Source of the DNA: Terasakiella pusilla DSM 6293
GTDB taxonomy: Bacteria > Pseudomonadota > Alphaproteobacteria > Rhodospirillales > Terasakiellaceae
Direction: 5' to 3'
Assembly (NCBI RefSeq): GCF_000688235.1
Contig: NZ_JHYO01000001.1
Coordinates: 186,001-250,000 of the forward strand
DNA length: 64,000 nucleotides
Of this stretch, positions 15,562 to 25,312 are shown one piece after another. Position 1 is the stretch's first letter, and each line of letters starts with the position of its first letter. The notes under the pieces are model-generated. The model was not told where the DNA came from. It did no database searches and was given only the letters and a program-made list of their open reading frames with translations. The translations under genes and the position numbers were made by a program.

Positions 15562-17124
15562 ATGACCCAGACTAATCCTCCCCGTCCAACTGTTTTGTGT
15601 ATCCTTGACGGTTGGGGCAAACGCGCCGAAAAAACCGATAACGCCATTGCCCTTGCCCAAACACCAACATGGGATCGTCTGTCCACAGACTGCCCGACCA
15701 CAGAGCTAAACGCCTCTGCTGAGCAAGTCGGCCTCCCCTCCGGTCAGATGGGGAACTCCGAAGTCGGTCACATGAACTTGGGCGCAGGCCGCGTTGTCAT
15801 GCAAAACCTGCCCCGTATCGACAAGGCGGTTGCTGAAAAGACGCTCGGCACCACACAAGCCCTGCAAGACCTGATCACCCGCCTGAAAGACACAGGCGGT
15901 GCCTGCCACATGTTGGGGCTGTTGTCACCGGGCGGGGTTCACTCGTCGCAAGATCATATGGTCGCATTGGCAAAAACGCTGGATGACGCGGGCCTCACGG
16001 TTCATGTCCACGCCTTCCTTGACGGGCGCGACACCCCCCCCAGCAGCGCTAAAGACTATATGGCCCGCTTTGAAGCCGACCTTGCCGATTGCAAAAACGT
16101 TCAAGTGTCGACAGTCGCCGGACGTTTTTACGCCATGGACCGCGATGAACGATGGGACCGTGTCAGCAAAGCGTATGATGCCTTGACCCAAGGTGTTGGG
16201 GAAGCCGCACCAAGCGCCCTCGCCGCCATCGATCAATCTTACAGCAACGATGTCACCGACGAATTTGTCCTGCCAACCGCCATTAACGGCTTTGACGGCA
16301 TGAAAGATGGCGATGCGCTGTTGATGGCAAACTTCCGCGCCGATCGCGCCCGTGAAGTTTTGTCCGCGCTGTGCGATCCGGCTTTTGCAGGCTTTGAGCG
16401 GGCGAAGATTGTCAAATTTGCGGCACAAACCGGCATGGTGGAATATTCCAGCCACCATAACACCTTCATGACCGCCCTGTTCCCGGCTGAAAAACTGCAA
16501 AACATTTTGGGGCAAGTGGTGTCTGATGCAGGACTGAAGCAACTGCGTATTGCGGAAACGGAAAAATATGCGCACGTCACCTTCTTCCTCAACGGGGGGG
16601 AAGAACAGGTTTTCCCCGGGGAAGATCGTATTCTGGTGCCGTCCCCCAAAGTCGCAACCTATGACCTGCAACCGGAAATGTCCGCCCCCGAACTGACCGA
16701 CAAACTGGTCAACGCCATTGAAAGCAAGACCTACGATCTGATTGTCGTTAATTATGCCAACGGTGATATGGTCGGGCATACGGGTGTTTTGGAAGCCGCT
16801 ATTAAAGCCGCTGAAACCATCGATGCCAGCCTTGCCCGTCTGGAAAAAGCGATCATCGCCAGCGGCGGCACCATGTTTGTCACCGCCGATCACGGCAATG
16901 CGGAAATGATGCGCGATGTCTCTACAGGTCAAGCGCACACCGCCCATACCCTGAACCCCGTTCCGGTTATTTTGGTTAACCCGCCCCAAGGCGTGTCCAC
17001 ATTGGGCAGCGGCTCCTTGGCGGACGTTGCCCCGACCTTGTTACAATTGATGGGCCTAGACCAACCGGCGGAAATGACCGGTCACTCTTTGATTAAGGAT
17101 ACAGGACTTCGTGCGGCACAATAA
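15562..17124 (+). CDS. gpmI: 2,3-bisphosphoglycerate-independent phosphoglycerate mutase
   Basis: GpmI interconverts 3- and 2-phosphoglycerate in glycolysis with two manganese ions. The alkaline-phosphatase-like fold is evident: CILDGWG at the N-terminus, the catalytic serine region QMGNSEVGHMNLGAGR near residue 60, FLDGRDTPP, and the metal ligands in VTADHGNAEMM. Length is normal. The ATG at 15562 is chosen over a TTG at 15550, which has no better ribosome site. The stop overlaps the start of the envC-like gene by 14 bp. Confidence 0.94.
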   Translation: MTQTNPPRPTVLCILDGWGKRAEKTDNAIALAQTPTWDRLSTDCPTTELNASAEQVGLPSGQMGNSEVGHMNLGAGRVVMQNLPRIDKAVAEKTLGTTQALQDLITRLKDTGGACHMLGLLSPGGVHSSQDHMVALAKTLDDAGLTVHVHAFLDGRDTPPSSAKDYMARFEADLADCKNVQVSTVAGRFYAMDRDERWDRVSKAYDALTQGVGEAAPSALAAIDQSYSNDVTDEFVLPTAINGFDGMKDGDALLMANFRADRAREVLSALCDPAFAGFERAKIVKFAAQTGMVEYSSHHNTFMTALFPAEKLQNILGQVVSDAGLKQLRIAETEKYAHVTFFLNGGEEQVFPGEDRILVPSPKVATYDLQPEMSAPELTDKLVNAIESKTYDLIVVNYANGDMVGHTGVLEAAIKAAETIDASLARLEKAIIASGGTMFVTADHGNAEMMRDVSTGQAHTAHTLNPVPVILVNPPQGVSTLGSGSLADVAPTLLQLMGLDQPAEMTGHSLIKDTGLRAAQ

Positions 17125-18388
17125 GTCCAGATGCTTGCTGTCTCTCTGTCTGGTTGCCCTTTTTACAGGGCAGCCCGCAGATGTATGGGGCGCAAGCAAA
17201 CAGGATGAATTGAAAGCCATTGAACGCGATATCCGTCAGCAACAACAACGCAGTAAAGAGTTTTCCAACAAGTCCCAAGCCCTACAGGATGAAGTCACCG
17301 CCCTGCGCGCCGAACTGATTGCCCTATCCCAATCGGTACAGCAGCGCGAAGCCAATGTCACCCGCCTTGAACTCGCCCTCATGGACGTGACGCGTGACGA
17401 AAAGCTCGCCCGCGATGCCTTGGAAAAACGCTATGGTCAGTCTGTGGATACCCTCATGGCCCTGCAACGTCTGGCGCTTAACCCGCCAGAAGCCTTGATT
17501 GCCTCCCCGCAAGACCCTTCCGATATGGTGCGCAGTGCAATCTTGTTGCGCTCCATCATCCCTCACATCCAGCAACAGGCCGAAACCTTGCGCAGCGATG
17601 TGGAAACTTATGCGCAAAAACGTGAAAAACTGGAAAGTCAAAAAGCCAGTCTGGAACGGGCTAACGTCAATCTGGATGATGAACGCCGCCGTCTGGACGT
17701 GCTGATCCAAGAAAAGAAAACCCTCAGCAAGCGCTATATCGCTGACAGCAAGACAGCGCGCCAAAAAATGGCCAACCTGACACAAAAAGCCAAAGACCTG
17801 CGCGGCCTGATCCAGCGGCTGGAAGCAGAACGTAAAGAACGTGAAGCCCAGCAACGCGTCAATGTCATTCCCCCCAAGAAGCCCGATACGCCCGCCGAAC
17901 GCACGGGTGAAACCGATATCGAGCCAGATAGCGAACCAGATACCGAGATTGTGTTAGGCACACCACCGAAAGGTAAACCCATCTCGCGATCCAAAGGCAA
18001 CCTGTCCCGTCCGGCTGTGGGGCCCGTGGTCATGAGCTTTGGGCAAAAAGAAAAACTCGGCGGTAATCATAAGGGCATCAGTATCAAAACGCGAAACGGA
18101 GCCCAGATCGTCGCTACCTATGATGGGCAAATTGCATTTGCTGGACCTTTTCGGGGATATAAACAACTCTTGATCATTGATCATGGCGATGGATATCATA
18201 CACTGCTGACAGGGATGGATCGCATTGATGTATCTGTTGGACAATGGCTTTTAAGCGGTGAACCCGTCGGAGTTATGTCGTCAAACAGTTCTAGCCATGC
18301 TACTCTCTATTTCGAGCTGCGCAAAAACGGCGCACCAATTAATCCGTCGCCTTGGTTAAGGCGACAAAACGCAAAGGCGCGAGGATGA
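17111..18388 (+). CDS. envC: EnvC-like murein hydrolase activator (degenerate M23 domain)
   Basis: EnvC-type proteins are periplasmic activators of septal amidases, controlled by FtsEX. The 425-residue protein has a signal peptide (about residues 1-28), a long coiled coil (about 30-260), a Pro/Asp/Glu linker, and a C-terminal LytM/M23 domain from about 310. In that domain the HxGxD metal motif reads HKGIS and the HxH near the end is lost (YHTLLTGM), so the domain should bind partners rather than cut peptidoglycan. The GTG start at 17111 lies within gpmI. The stop overlaps the ctpA start as ATGA. Confidence 0.88.
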   Translation: MRHNKSRCLLSLCLVALFTGQPADVWGASKQDELKAIERDIRQQQQRSKEFSNKSQALQDEVTALRAELIALSQSVQQREANVTRLELALMDVTRDEKLARDALEKRYGQSVDTLMALQRLALNPPEALIASPQDPSDMVRSAILLRSIIPHIQQQAETLRSDVETYAQKREKLESQKASLERANVNLDDERRRLDVLIQEKKTLSKRYIADSKTARQKMANLTQKAKDLRGLIQRLEAERKEREAQQRVNVIPPKKPDTPAERTGETDIEPDSEPDTEIVLGTPPKGKPISRSKGNLSRPAVGPVVMSFGQKEKLGGNHKGISIKTRNGAQIVATYDGQIAFAGPFRGYKQLLIIDHGDGYHTLLTGMDRIDVSVGQWLLSGEPVGVMSSNSSSHATLYFELRKNGAPINPSPWLRRQNAKARG

Positions 18389-19698
18389 CCAATCGATTTT
18401 CTTTAACAACCGCTTTTCTGAGCGTGTTTTTACTTGCCACCCCTGTGTTGGCAGAAGATGCACCGAAAGAAGACCCGGCAAAAACCTATCAACTGCTGAA
18501 CCTCTTCAGCCAGGTTTTTGAAAAAGTCCGCACAGATTATGTGGAAGAAAAGACCGATCAGGAAATTATTGAAGCCGCCATTCAAGGGATGCTCAGCTCG
18601 CTTGATCCGCACTCCAGTTTCTTGAATGCCGATCACTTTAAAGATATGCAGGTCCAGACCAAAGGCCAGTTTGGTGGCTTGGGGATTCAAGTCTCCATGG
18701 ACCCCAGCGGCTTTATCAAAGTCATTTCCCCCATCGATGATACCCCCGCTTTTAAAGGGGGTGTGGAAGCCGGCGATTTGATCACCCATCTGGATGGGGA
18801 AAGTGTTTCTGGCCTCACGCTAAACGAAGCGGTTGATCGAATGCGCGGCCCGGTCGGGGCAGATATCACCATGACGCTACGCCGTAACGGTGACAAGCCG
18901 TTTGACGTGACCCTGACCCGCGCCGTGATCAAAGTTCCGTCCGTGCGCCACCGCATGGAAGGTGATATCGGCTACGTTCGCATCACCAGCTTTACCGAAC
19001 AAACAGAAATTGGCCTGAATAAAGCGATTGAAAGCTTTAACGAAGAAAAAGGCGACCGTTTAAAAGGGATCGTCCTTGACCTGCGCAACAACCCCGGTGG
19101 GCTGCTTGATCAAGCGATTGCCGTTTCCGATGCTTTCCTCAGCCGTGGGGAAATCGTCTCTACCCGTTCCCGCCGCGCCGAAGATATCCAGCGTTTCAAC
19201 GCGCGTCCGGGTGATATTGCAGACGGCCTGCCGATTATCGTCCTGATCAACGGTGGCTCCGCGTCAGCTTCCGAGATTGTTGCGGGTGCCCTGCAAGACC
19301 ATGCCCGTGCGTTGGTTTTAGGGACACGTTCCTTCGGGAAAGGTTCTGTTCAAACCATCGTCCCGATGGGCGTCAATGGGGCGATGCGCCTGACCACAGC
19401 GCGTTATTACACGCCGTCCGGTCGTTCCATCCAAGCCTTGGGGATTGAGCCGGACATCAAAGTCGATGTGGCGAAAATCGAAAAACTCGGCATTGGTCTT
19501 GGCAGTCGCGAAGCGGACCTGCGCGGATCACTGGAAAACACCGACGAAAATGCTGAAGAACGTCAGAAAAAAGTGGAAGAAGAACTCAACGGCGATGAGA
19601 AAAAAGAAGAGGTTCAGGATTACCAGCTCAGCCGAGCGCTCGACCTGATCGAAGGTATCTCTTTATATTCTGAAATGCCCAGAACCACTGAAGAGTAA
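18385..19698 (+). CDS. ctpA: Carboxy-terminal processing protease CtpA (S41)
   Basis: S41 proteases degrade or process periplasmic and envelope proteins. The protein has a signal peptide ending near LAEDA, a PDZ domain (about residues 90-165, GLGIQVSMD onward) and the catalytic domain with the serine in GGSASASEIVAGAL and the lysine in GTRSFGKGSVQT. The tail is rich in Glu and Lys. The ATG at 18385 is coupled to the end of the envC-like gene; the longer frame from 18352 would add a charged stretch before the signal peptide. Linkage of envC, ctpA and the deacetylase-like gene suggests shared cell-wall remodelling. Confidence 0.93.
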   Translation: MTNRFSLTTAFLSVFLLATPVLAEDAPKEDPAKTYQLLNLFSQVFEKVRTDYVEEKTDQEIIEAAIQGMLSSLDPHSSFLNADHFKDMQVQTKGQFGGLGIQVSMDPSGFIKVISPIDDTPAFKGGVEAGDLITHLDGESVSGLTLNEAVDRMRGPVGADITMTLRRNGDKPFDVTLTRAVIKVPSVRHRMEGDIGYVRITSFTEQTEIGLNKAIESFNEEKGDRLKGIVLDLRNNPGGLLDQAIAVSDAFLSRGEIVSTRSRRAEDIQRFNARPGDIADGLPIIVLINGGSASASEIVAGALQDHARALVLGTRSFGKGSVQTIVPMGVNGAMRLTTARYYTPSGRSIQALGIEPDIKVDVAKIEKLGIGLGSREADLRGSLENTDENAEERQKKVEEELNGDEKKEEVQDYQLSRALDLIEGISLYSEMPRTTEE

Positions 19699-19714
19699 TC
19701 GAAGGTAAAAGACC

Positions 19715-21124
19715 ATGGCTGCCGACGACGATGATTTCGACCTCGATGACGACAAAATAACCGGTGAAAGCGGGGTTCCGGCCCCCACCGATTATGATGA
19801 CGACGACGATTTTGACTTTGACGATGACTTTGATGATCACGACAAAGAGTCCAAACTCAAGGCTCTGTTCGCTGAAAAAGGCAAGTTAATCGGCATCGTC
19901 GCCGGTGCCGTCATCGGGTTAAGTGTCATCGGCGGTGGGGCCTACTGGTTCTTTTCCGGGGACGATGGCGACACGGCGGATGGGACAAAACCTAAAGGCA
20001 ATGTCGGCAGCGCTGTCGAGATGGCCTTGCAGCAACAAGCAACCGGTGGTCTGACACCGCCAACGACTGGCGCTAAATTGACACAAGGCGGCGTCACTGG
20101 CGGCACAACAGCAGGTGTCACCGCAAGCCCTAAATTATCCGCCACCACCGCAGCCGGTGCCACTGCCAACATGGCAAGCGCCACTGTCACAGGCGGTATG
20201 GGCGGCTATACACCTGATAATCCCGACGCACCGCTTTCAACGGCAGCGGTGGGGGAAGTCGGGGTCACAATCCCTGCCGTCCTGCCCCAAGCCGTGAAAA
20301 ATCTGGGGGAGCCGATTGCGGCACAACCCCTGCCTGCGGCCAATGATCAAAGCTTGTTTGAACCAACCGAGCTTGGCCTGTTGCCGACCATTTCTAAGGA
20401 TGGGCGCGAACCATGGAAGAGCTATGCGCGCCCGTTTGCGGCTGATCCATCCACACCCGTTGTGGCCTTGATCGTCGAAGGACTGGGCCAAAGTACAGCC
20501 CTGACAGAAGCTGCCATTGCCCATCTACCGCTGGACGTTACCTTGTCTTTCAGCGCCTATGGACAAGGCCTTAAAAACTGGGTCGCGGCGGCGCGCCAGC
20601 AGGGCCATGAAGTCTTGCTGGAACTGCCCATGGAAAGTGAAGCCTTCCCCGCAGACGATCCCGGCCCCATGGCGATGATGACGAGCAAGACCCCTTCCGA
20701 AAACCTGAAGAACCTGAACCTGCTGATGATGCAGGCCCAAGGCTATGTCGGCTTTGTCGGCACCCATGGATCACAGTTCACCAAAAACCCGAAAGCCCTG
20801 GCCCCCGTCCTGGGGGAAATGAAAACCCGTGGCTTGTTGTTTATGGACCCGCGCACATCCGATAGCAGCCTGACGCTGGACCTGGCCGATCAGATGCAAA
20901 TGCCCCGCGCCATTGCCGATATCACCATTGACCCTAATGTCAGTGACCGCCGCCTGCGCGCCCAACTGGACACGCTGGAAACCCTCGCCAAAAATCAGGG
21001 GGCCACTGCTGCGATCATCAGCGCGACTCCCAACAGTATCAAAACCATCAAGGACTGGGCAACCTCCCTCAACGGGGTCAAAATTGCACCTATTTCCAGC
21101 CTTGTCGGACGCCAAAAGCAATAA
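19715..21124 (+). CDS. Divergent polysaccharide deacetylase family protein (YibQ-like)
   Basis: The 469-residue protein has a very acidic cytosolic N-terminus (residues 2-45, mostly Asp), one membrane segment (about 55-77), a Thr/Gly/Ala-rich linker, and a periplasmic domain from about 245 that matches the divergent polysaccharide deacetylase family: VALIVEGLGQS, then LELPMES, then GTHGSQFT and GLLFMDPRTSDSS. The first motif normally reads IxDDxG; here the Asp pair is Glu-Gly, so catalysis is doubtful. It follows ctpA by 16 bp and precedes rppH by 4 bp. The substrate is unknown. Confidence 0.85.
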   Translation: MAADDDDFDLDDDKITGESGVPAPTDYDDDDDFDFDDDFDDHDKESKLKALFAEKGKLIGIVAGAVIGLSVIGGGAYWFFSGDDGDTADGTKPKGNVGSAVEMALQQQATGGLTPPTTGAKLTQGGVTGGTTAGVTASPKLSATTAAGATANMASATVTGGMGGYTPDNPDAPLSTAAVGEVGVTIPAVLPQAVKNLGEPIAAQPLPAANDQSLFEPTELGLLPTISKDGREPWKSYARPFAADPSTPVVALIVEGLGQSTALTEAAIAHLPLDVTLSFSAYGQGLKNWVAAARQQGHEVLLELPMESEAFPADDPGPMAMMTSKTPSENLKNLNLLMMQAQGYVGFVGTHGSQFTKNPKALAPVLGEMKTRGLLFMDPRTSDSSLTLDLADQMQMPRAIADITIDPNVSDRRLRAQLDTLETLAKNQGATAAIISATPNSIKTIKDWATSLNGVKIAPISSLVGRQKQ

Positions 21125-21128
21125 GCTC

Positions 21129-21599
21129 ATGAGTAAGAAAAAGAAAAGTCTGCCCTATCGCCCCTGTGTCGGTATCTGCCTTTTCAACGACAAAGGGCAA
21201 GTATTTGTCGCCGAACGGATCGACACACCCAACGCCTGGCAGATGCCCCAAGGCGGGATCGACAAAAAAGAAGACCCTTATGATGCGGCTTTACGCGAAC
21301 TGAAAGAGGAAATCGGCACGGACAAAGGCCATATCCTCGCGCGTACAGACAACTGGCTTTATTATGATTTACCAGACCATTTGATCGGCAAGGTTTGGAA
21401 AGGTAAGTATCGCGGCCAAAAACAAATCTGGTTTGCCCTGAAATTTGATGGCACCGATGATGATATCAACATCGCCACCAAGCACCCGGAATTTGCCCGT
21501 TGGAAATGGGTCGAGCTGGAAGAGATCGTGGACCTGATCGTCCCCTTTAAACGCGAGCTTTATCAGGAAATCGTCTACCAGTTTAAAGGGCTGGTTTAA
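21129..21599 (+). CDS. rppH: RNA pyrophosphohydrolase RppH
   Basis: RppH removes pyrophosphate from the 5' end of mRNA and so starts decay. The Nudix box is complete: GGIDKKED followed by ALRELKEEIG around residues 39-61. The flanking AWQMPQGG and the C-terminal FKRELYQEIV are typical of RppH. The protein has 156 residues from the ATG at 21129; the frame is open further upstream, but that part overlaps the deacetylase-like gene out of frame. It is the last gene of the rightward block and converges on the next gene with a 4-bp overlap. Confidence 0.93.
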   Translation: MSKKKKSLPYRPCVGICLFNDKGQVFVAERIDTPNAWQMPQGGIDKKEDPYDAALRELKEEIGTDKGHILARTDNWLYYDLPDHLIGKVWKGKYRGQKQIWFALKFDGTDDDINIATKHPEFARWKWVELEEIVDLIVPFKRELYQEIVYQFKGLV

Positions 21600-21931
21600 A
21601 TCACCTTGCCACCACCAAACAGGTCCAGCGCATCATCGATTGATCCCCGCCAATGTTGACGCTGGGTCAATTTGTCCTGCGCTGCCAGCGGTAACTCATA
21701 AAAACTGATTGCACCGTTTTTAATCAAAAGCTCAATTAAATCTTCCACGACGCGGGCCATGGCCATATCGCTTTCCGCCAAATCCAGCAGCGTGGCTGCC
21801 GTCCCCGATTGCGTACTCAAAAAGGCGATAATGTCGGGATGGTTCATAGGCAACTCTTCCTCCACCCCATCGTGGGGGTTTTGGTAAATCGCCTGTATCT
21901 GCCCGGATGGTTCCCGAAGAACATAAGGCAT
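21596..21931 (-). CDS. Conserved-looking hypothetical protein, 111 aa
   Basis: I do not recognise this family with confidence. The protein is soluble and acidic. It starts with a strand-rich segment (YVLREPSGQIQAIYQNP), continues with a helical stretch (HPDIIAFLS and MARVVEDLIELLIKNG) and ends with a Gly-rich tail. Codon use resembles neighbouring core genes, which supports a real gene. It overlaps the rppH stop by 4 bp and lies downstream of proA on the same strand, separated by 80 bp. Confidence 0.65.
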   Translation of the reverse strand: MPYVLREPSGQIQAIYQNPHDGVEEELPMNHPDIIAFLSTQSGTAATLLDLAESDMAMARVVEDLIELLIKNGAISFYELPLAAQDKLTQRQHWRGSIDDALDLFGGGKVI

Positions 21932-22011
21932 TGAAAATTCTCCTCAGACATGCAACCTGTTGGATTGTGACCTGATTTCCAGAAAATTTCAATGCCTTGA
22001 TGTTAACCCCC

Positions 22012-23274
22012 TTAGGGACGGCACTGACCTGTGCCACGCACCTTATATTTAAAGCTGGTCAACTGTTCGACACCCACCGGACCACGGGCGTGCATTTTGC
22101 CTGTGGAAATCCCGATCTCCGCGCCCATGCCAAACTCGCCGCCATCGGCATATTGTGTGGAGGCATTAAGGACACAGATCGCACTATCGACCTGATTTAA
22201 AAAGGTTTCTGCAACCGCCATATCTTCGGTGATAATACAATCCGTATGGTGAGACCCATAGGTGTTGATATGCTGAACCGCTTCGTTGACATCGCCAACC
22301 ACTTTTACAGAGATAATGGCATCCAGATATTCCGTGCCCCAATCTTCCTCACTGGCAGGCAGAATACGGCTGTCGATTTTTTGTGCTTCTGCATCCCCGC
22401 GGACTTCACAGCACGCCTCGATCAGGTCCGCAATGATACCCTTCATATCCACGCTGCGGTTGACCAGAAGCGTTTCGGTCGCCCCGCAAACGCCGGTACG
22501 ACGCATCTTGCCGTTGACCACGACTTTACGCGCTTTTTCCAGATCAGCTTTCGCATCTACATAGATATGACAAATACCGTCCAGATGTTTAAACAACGGA
22601 ATTTTAGACTCTTGGGTAATGCGCTCAATCAAGCCTTTGCCGCCGCGCGGGACAATCACATCAATGGTGTCGGACATGGTCAGCATCTCGCCCACCGCCG
22701 CACGATCCGTAGTCGGGATCATCTGGATACAGGTTTGCGGCAGATCAACGGATTGAAGCGCCTCGCTCAGACATTCCATGATCGCATGGCTGGAATGGAA
22801 ACTTTCCGACCCACCGCGCAGGATCGCAACGTTGCCGGACTTCAACGACAACGCCGCTGCATCCGCCGTCACATTGGGGCGGCTTTCATAGATAATCCCG
22901 ATCACCCCTAATGGTACGCGCACACGCTGGATTTCCAGCCCATTGGGGCGGTCCCATTCAGACATAATGTCACCCACCGGATCATCCAGTTCGGCAATCG
23001 CTTCAAGGCCCGACGCCATGCTTTCAATGCGCGCATCATCCAGCATCAGGCGATCCAGCATAGAGGCGCTCAGGCCTTTTGCTTCACCCGCCGCCATATC
23101 CTTGGAGTTGGCCTCTTTGATTTTTGGCATATTCTGGCGCAACAAGTCAGCCGCTTTTAAAAGGGCATTGTTTTTCTGCTCAGTTGGGGCGATGGACAAA
23201 ACTTGGGCAGCGGCTTTCGCCTTGGAACCGAGGTCTTGCATAATCGCTTTAATGTCATGAGCTTGCGCCGTCAT
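22012..23274 (-). CDS. proA: Glutamate-5-semialdehyde dehydrogenase
   Basis: ProA reduces glutamyl-5-phosphate to the semialdehyde, the second step of proline synthesis. The 420-residue protein has the aldehyde-dehydrogenase fold with the nucleophilic cysteine in [11 protein letters not shown] and the conserved [17 protein letters not shown] near residue 118. Its partner proB lies about 4.8 kb away, transcribed in the same direction, with an MFS gene, an outer-membrane gene, a globin receptor and a glycosyltransferase between them. That split is unusual for this class. A candidate promoter lies just upstream. Confidence 0.95.
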   Translation of the reverse strand: MTAQAHDIKAIMQDLGSKAKAAAQVLSIAPTEQKNNALLKAADLLRQNMPKIKEANSKDMAAGEAKGLSASMLDRLMLDDARIESMASGLEAIAELDDPVGDIMSEWDRPNGLEIQRVRVPLGVIGIIYESRPNVTADAAALSLKSGNVAILRGGSESFHSSHAIMECLSEALQSVDLPQTCIQMIPTTDRAAVGEMLTMSDTIDVIVPRGGKGLIERITQESKIPLFKHLDGICHIYVDAKADLEKARKVVVNGKMRRTGVCGATETLLVNRSVDMKGIIADLIEACCEVRGDAEAQKIDSRILPASEEDWGTEYLDAIISVKVVGDVNEAVQHINTYGSHHTDCIITEDMAVAETFLNQVDSAICVLNASTQYADGGEFGMGAEIGISTGKMHARGPVGVEQLTSFKYKVRGTGQCRP

Positions 23275-23307
23275 TAAACTATTCCTTTATCATAGAGTTA
23301 GGCGGGT

Positions 23308-23336
23308 AAAATAAGTCTTTCTTTTGCATCCTGCAA
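23308..23336 (-). promoter_or_regulatory. Candidate promoter of proA
   Basis: On the minus strand TTGCAG (23336-23331) and TATTTT (23313-23308) are 17 bp apart, giving a leader of about 27 bases to the proA ATG. The same arrangement appears before argG. Confidence 0.4.
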
Positions 23337-23355
23337 GCTGTATCAAGCCTATATT

Positions 23356-24564
23356 ATGGAAGATACATATAATTGGTCAAAAGACCGGCTTCAGGTGTTT
23401 TTACTCGCCGCCGTCCAAGCGATGGTCATGAGTGGCTCCAGCCTGATTATGACAACCACTGCCCTGACCGGGGCCATTCTTGCTGATAAACCGTCAATGG
23501 CAACCTTGCCGCTGGCCTTTCAGTTTGTCGGAATGATGTGCGCAACGATCCCCGCCTCCCTGTTTATGGGTCGGGTCGGGCGTAAGTTTGGTTTTTCTGT
23601 TGGCTTATCTATCGGCATCGCCTCGGCGCTTTTAGCCACCTATGCTATCTTTCAAGGGAATTTCTGGCTGTTTGTCGTCGGCAGCTTCGGGCTGGGCATC
23701 AACAACAGCTTTGCCGCTTTCCTGCGTTTTGCCGCTGCCGAAGTGGTGAATAAAGAACATCGCCCCACCGCCATCTCCTATGTGATGGCAGGGGGCATTG
23801 TCGCAGCCTTTTTAGGGCCATGGCTTGCCACACAGTCAAAAGAATGGTTTGAACCCGTCCTGTTTGCCGGCGGCTTTTTGGCGATGGCGGGACTTTATAT
23901 CGTCGCGATGTTCATCGTCATGGGGATCCGCTTTCGCAAAGAAACACCCAATAGCGAGATGCATGGCCCAGCGCGGCCCTTGTTGGAAATCGTCAAGCAA
24001 CCGGCCTTCATCACCGCAGGACTGTCTGCCACGATGGGGTATGGCGTAATGATTTTGGTCATGACCGCAACGCCCCTTGCCATGGTCGCCTGTGGGTTGG
24101 ACTTTAGCGACGCGGCCTTTGTCATCCAATGGCACGTCTTAGGCATGTTTCTGCCCAGTTTCTTTACCGGAAAGCTTATTCAAAAGTTCGGCGTGCTCAA
24201 CATTATCCTCATCGGCGCGGTCCTCAATGGGATTTGTATGGCCTTTGCCCTCGCCGGCGTTGACCTGATGAATTTCTGGTTTGCGCTCGTCGCCCTGGGG
24301 GTGGGCTGGAACTTTATGTTTATCGGCGGCTCCAGCCTGTTGACCCAATGCTACCGCGAAACAGAACGCGCCAAAGTCCAAGCCCTCAACGACTTTCTGG
24401 TCTTTGGCACGGTTGCGGCCGCCAGCTTCTCCAGCGGCGCCATTCAAAACGCGATGGGCTGGTCATGGGTCAACTTTATGGTCGCTGTCCCGATGACCCT
24501 CGCGCTCATATCCGTGATTTGGTTAAAAGTACGTAACCCAAAAACGAGCTCTCATCGTATCTAA
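23356..24564 (+). CDS. MFS transporter
   Basis: The 402-residue protein has about twelve hydrophobic segments and the major-facilitator loop motif GRVGRKFGFSVG between helices 2 and 3. A second conserved part, TERAKVQALNDFLVFG, precedes helix 11. It resembles the uncharacterised MFS group found near housekeeping genes in proteobacteria; the substrate is unknown. It is divergent from proA and convergent with the outer-membrane gene, whose stop it overlaps by 4 bp. It is the only rightward gene between 21.6 and 31.3 kb. Confidence 0.82.
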   Translation: MEDTYNWSKDRLQVFLLAAVQAMVMSGSSLIMTTTALTGAILADKPSMATLPLAFQFVGMMCATIPASLFMGRVGRKFGFSVGLSIGIASALLATYAIFQGNFWLFVVGSFGLGINNSFAAFLRFAAAEVVNKEHRPTAISYVMAGGIVAAFLGPWLATQSKEWFEPVLFAGGFLAMAGLYIVAMFIVMGIRFRKETPNSEMHGPARPLLEIVKQPAFITAGLSATMGYGVMILVMTATPLAMVACGLDFSDAAFVIQWHVLGMFLPSFFTGKLIQKFGVLNIILIGAVLNGICMAFALAGVDLMNFWFALVALGVGWNFMFIGGSSLLTQCYRETERAKVQALNDFLVFGTVAAASFSSGAIQNAMGWSWVNFMVAVPMTLALISVIWLKVRNPKTSSHRI

Positions 24565-25226
24565 AAATCGTAAGACAAACCAATTTTTGCCCCACCCAAC
24601 GACAGAGATTGATATTGGATCTTACCCCATACCTGAGCATCTATGCTCTCGCGGGCAAATTTCGTCCATGAAACCTCACTAAATAACGAAAGATTATCAT
24701 AAACTTTATATTTCAAACCAACAGCCCCCACAACTCCCTTGTGGGTAGTAGATTTCTCCTCCGACTGAGGACCTGTTAGATCTAGGAAACCATACTTTAC
24801 TTTAGCAATTGTGGGGCCTGCAGAAATATATAGCAATCCTTGATCATCAAACACTTTTTTTCCGACCTTTGCTCTCACAGAAGTCGTATACACAACGTCA
24901 GAATACACAACCCATTGCTGCGAATACAACTGATTCAATTTTTGATTTGCGGTATCGCTTGCCGTCATCCAATCAAAGGTTGCCTCGCCGCCAAGCAACA
25001 CCCCATCACTGACTTCCCAATTGTACCCTGCAGAAGTTGCCCAATTGAAATCAGTCAAATTCATTTTCTGGGATGCACTGTCTTGACCATTTGACGCGAA
25101 CTTCTCTTTACCATTGTTGAACCCGTAAACATATCCAACAGCTCCGGTGACATAAGGTCCTGTAAAGTCACTTGCGATAGCTGTAGTAGACAGCAACATG
25201 ATAGTTGTAAAAACGATATTTTTCAC
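24561..25226 (-). CDS. Outer-membrane beta-barrel protein (Omp25/OmpW-type porin family)
   Basis: The product has a signal peptide ending near TTAIAS, then alternating hydrophobic strands with GPYVTGAVGYVYG near the start and a C-terminal LSYDF, the aromatic end needed for barrel insertion. About eight strands fit a small barrel like Omp25/RopB. I choose the GTG at 25226 because a GAGG site is five bases ahead and the signal peptide then begins normally; the frame opens at 25256. The gene is AT-richer than its neighbours, a possible sign of later arrival. Function is unknown. Confidence 0.78.
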   Translation of the reverse strand: MKNIVFTTIMLLSTTAIASDFTGPYVTGAVGYVYGFNNGKEKFASNGQDSASQKMNLTDFNWATSAGYNWEVSDGVLLGGEATFDWMTASDTANQKLNQLYSQQWVVYSDVVYTTSVRAKVGKKVFDDQGLLYISAGPTIAKVKYGFLDLTGPQSEEKSTTHKGVVGAVGLKYKVYDNLSLFSEVSWTKFARESIDAQVWGKIQYQSLSLGGAKIGLSYDF

Positions 25227-25312
25227 ATTCACCTCAAAAGATGTATTCTGACTCAACTTAAGATAATTATTCCGGCGCCGTTTATCATAAAAACATGGAA
25301 AATAACACTAAT

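Noticed and set aside
15925-16989. Minus-strand open frame of 354 codons opposite gpmI
   Set aside because: It is antisense to a complete gpmI, with no ribosome site and no recognisable domain.
20913-21128. Extended N-terminus of rppH
   Set aside because: The extension lies inside the deacetylase-like gene in another frame and has no family similarity; the Nudix protein begins normally at 21129.
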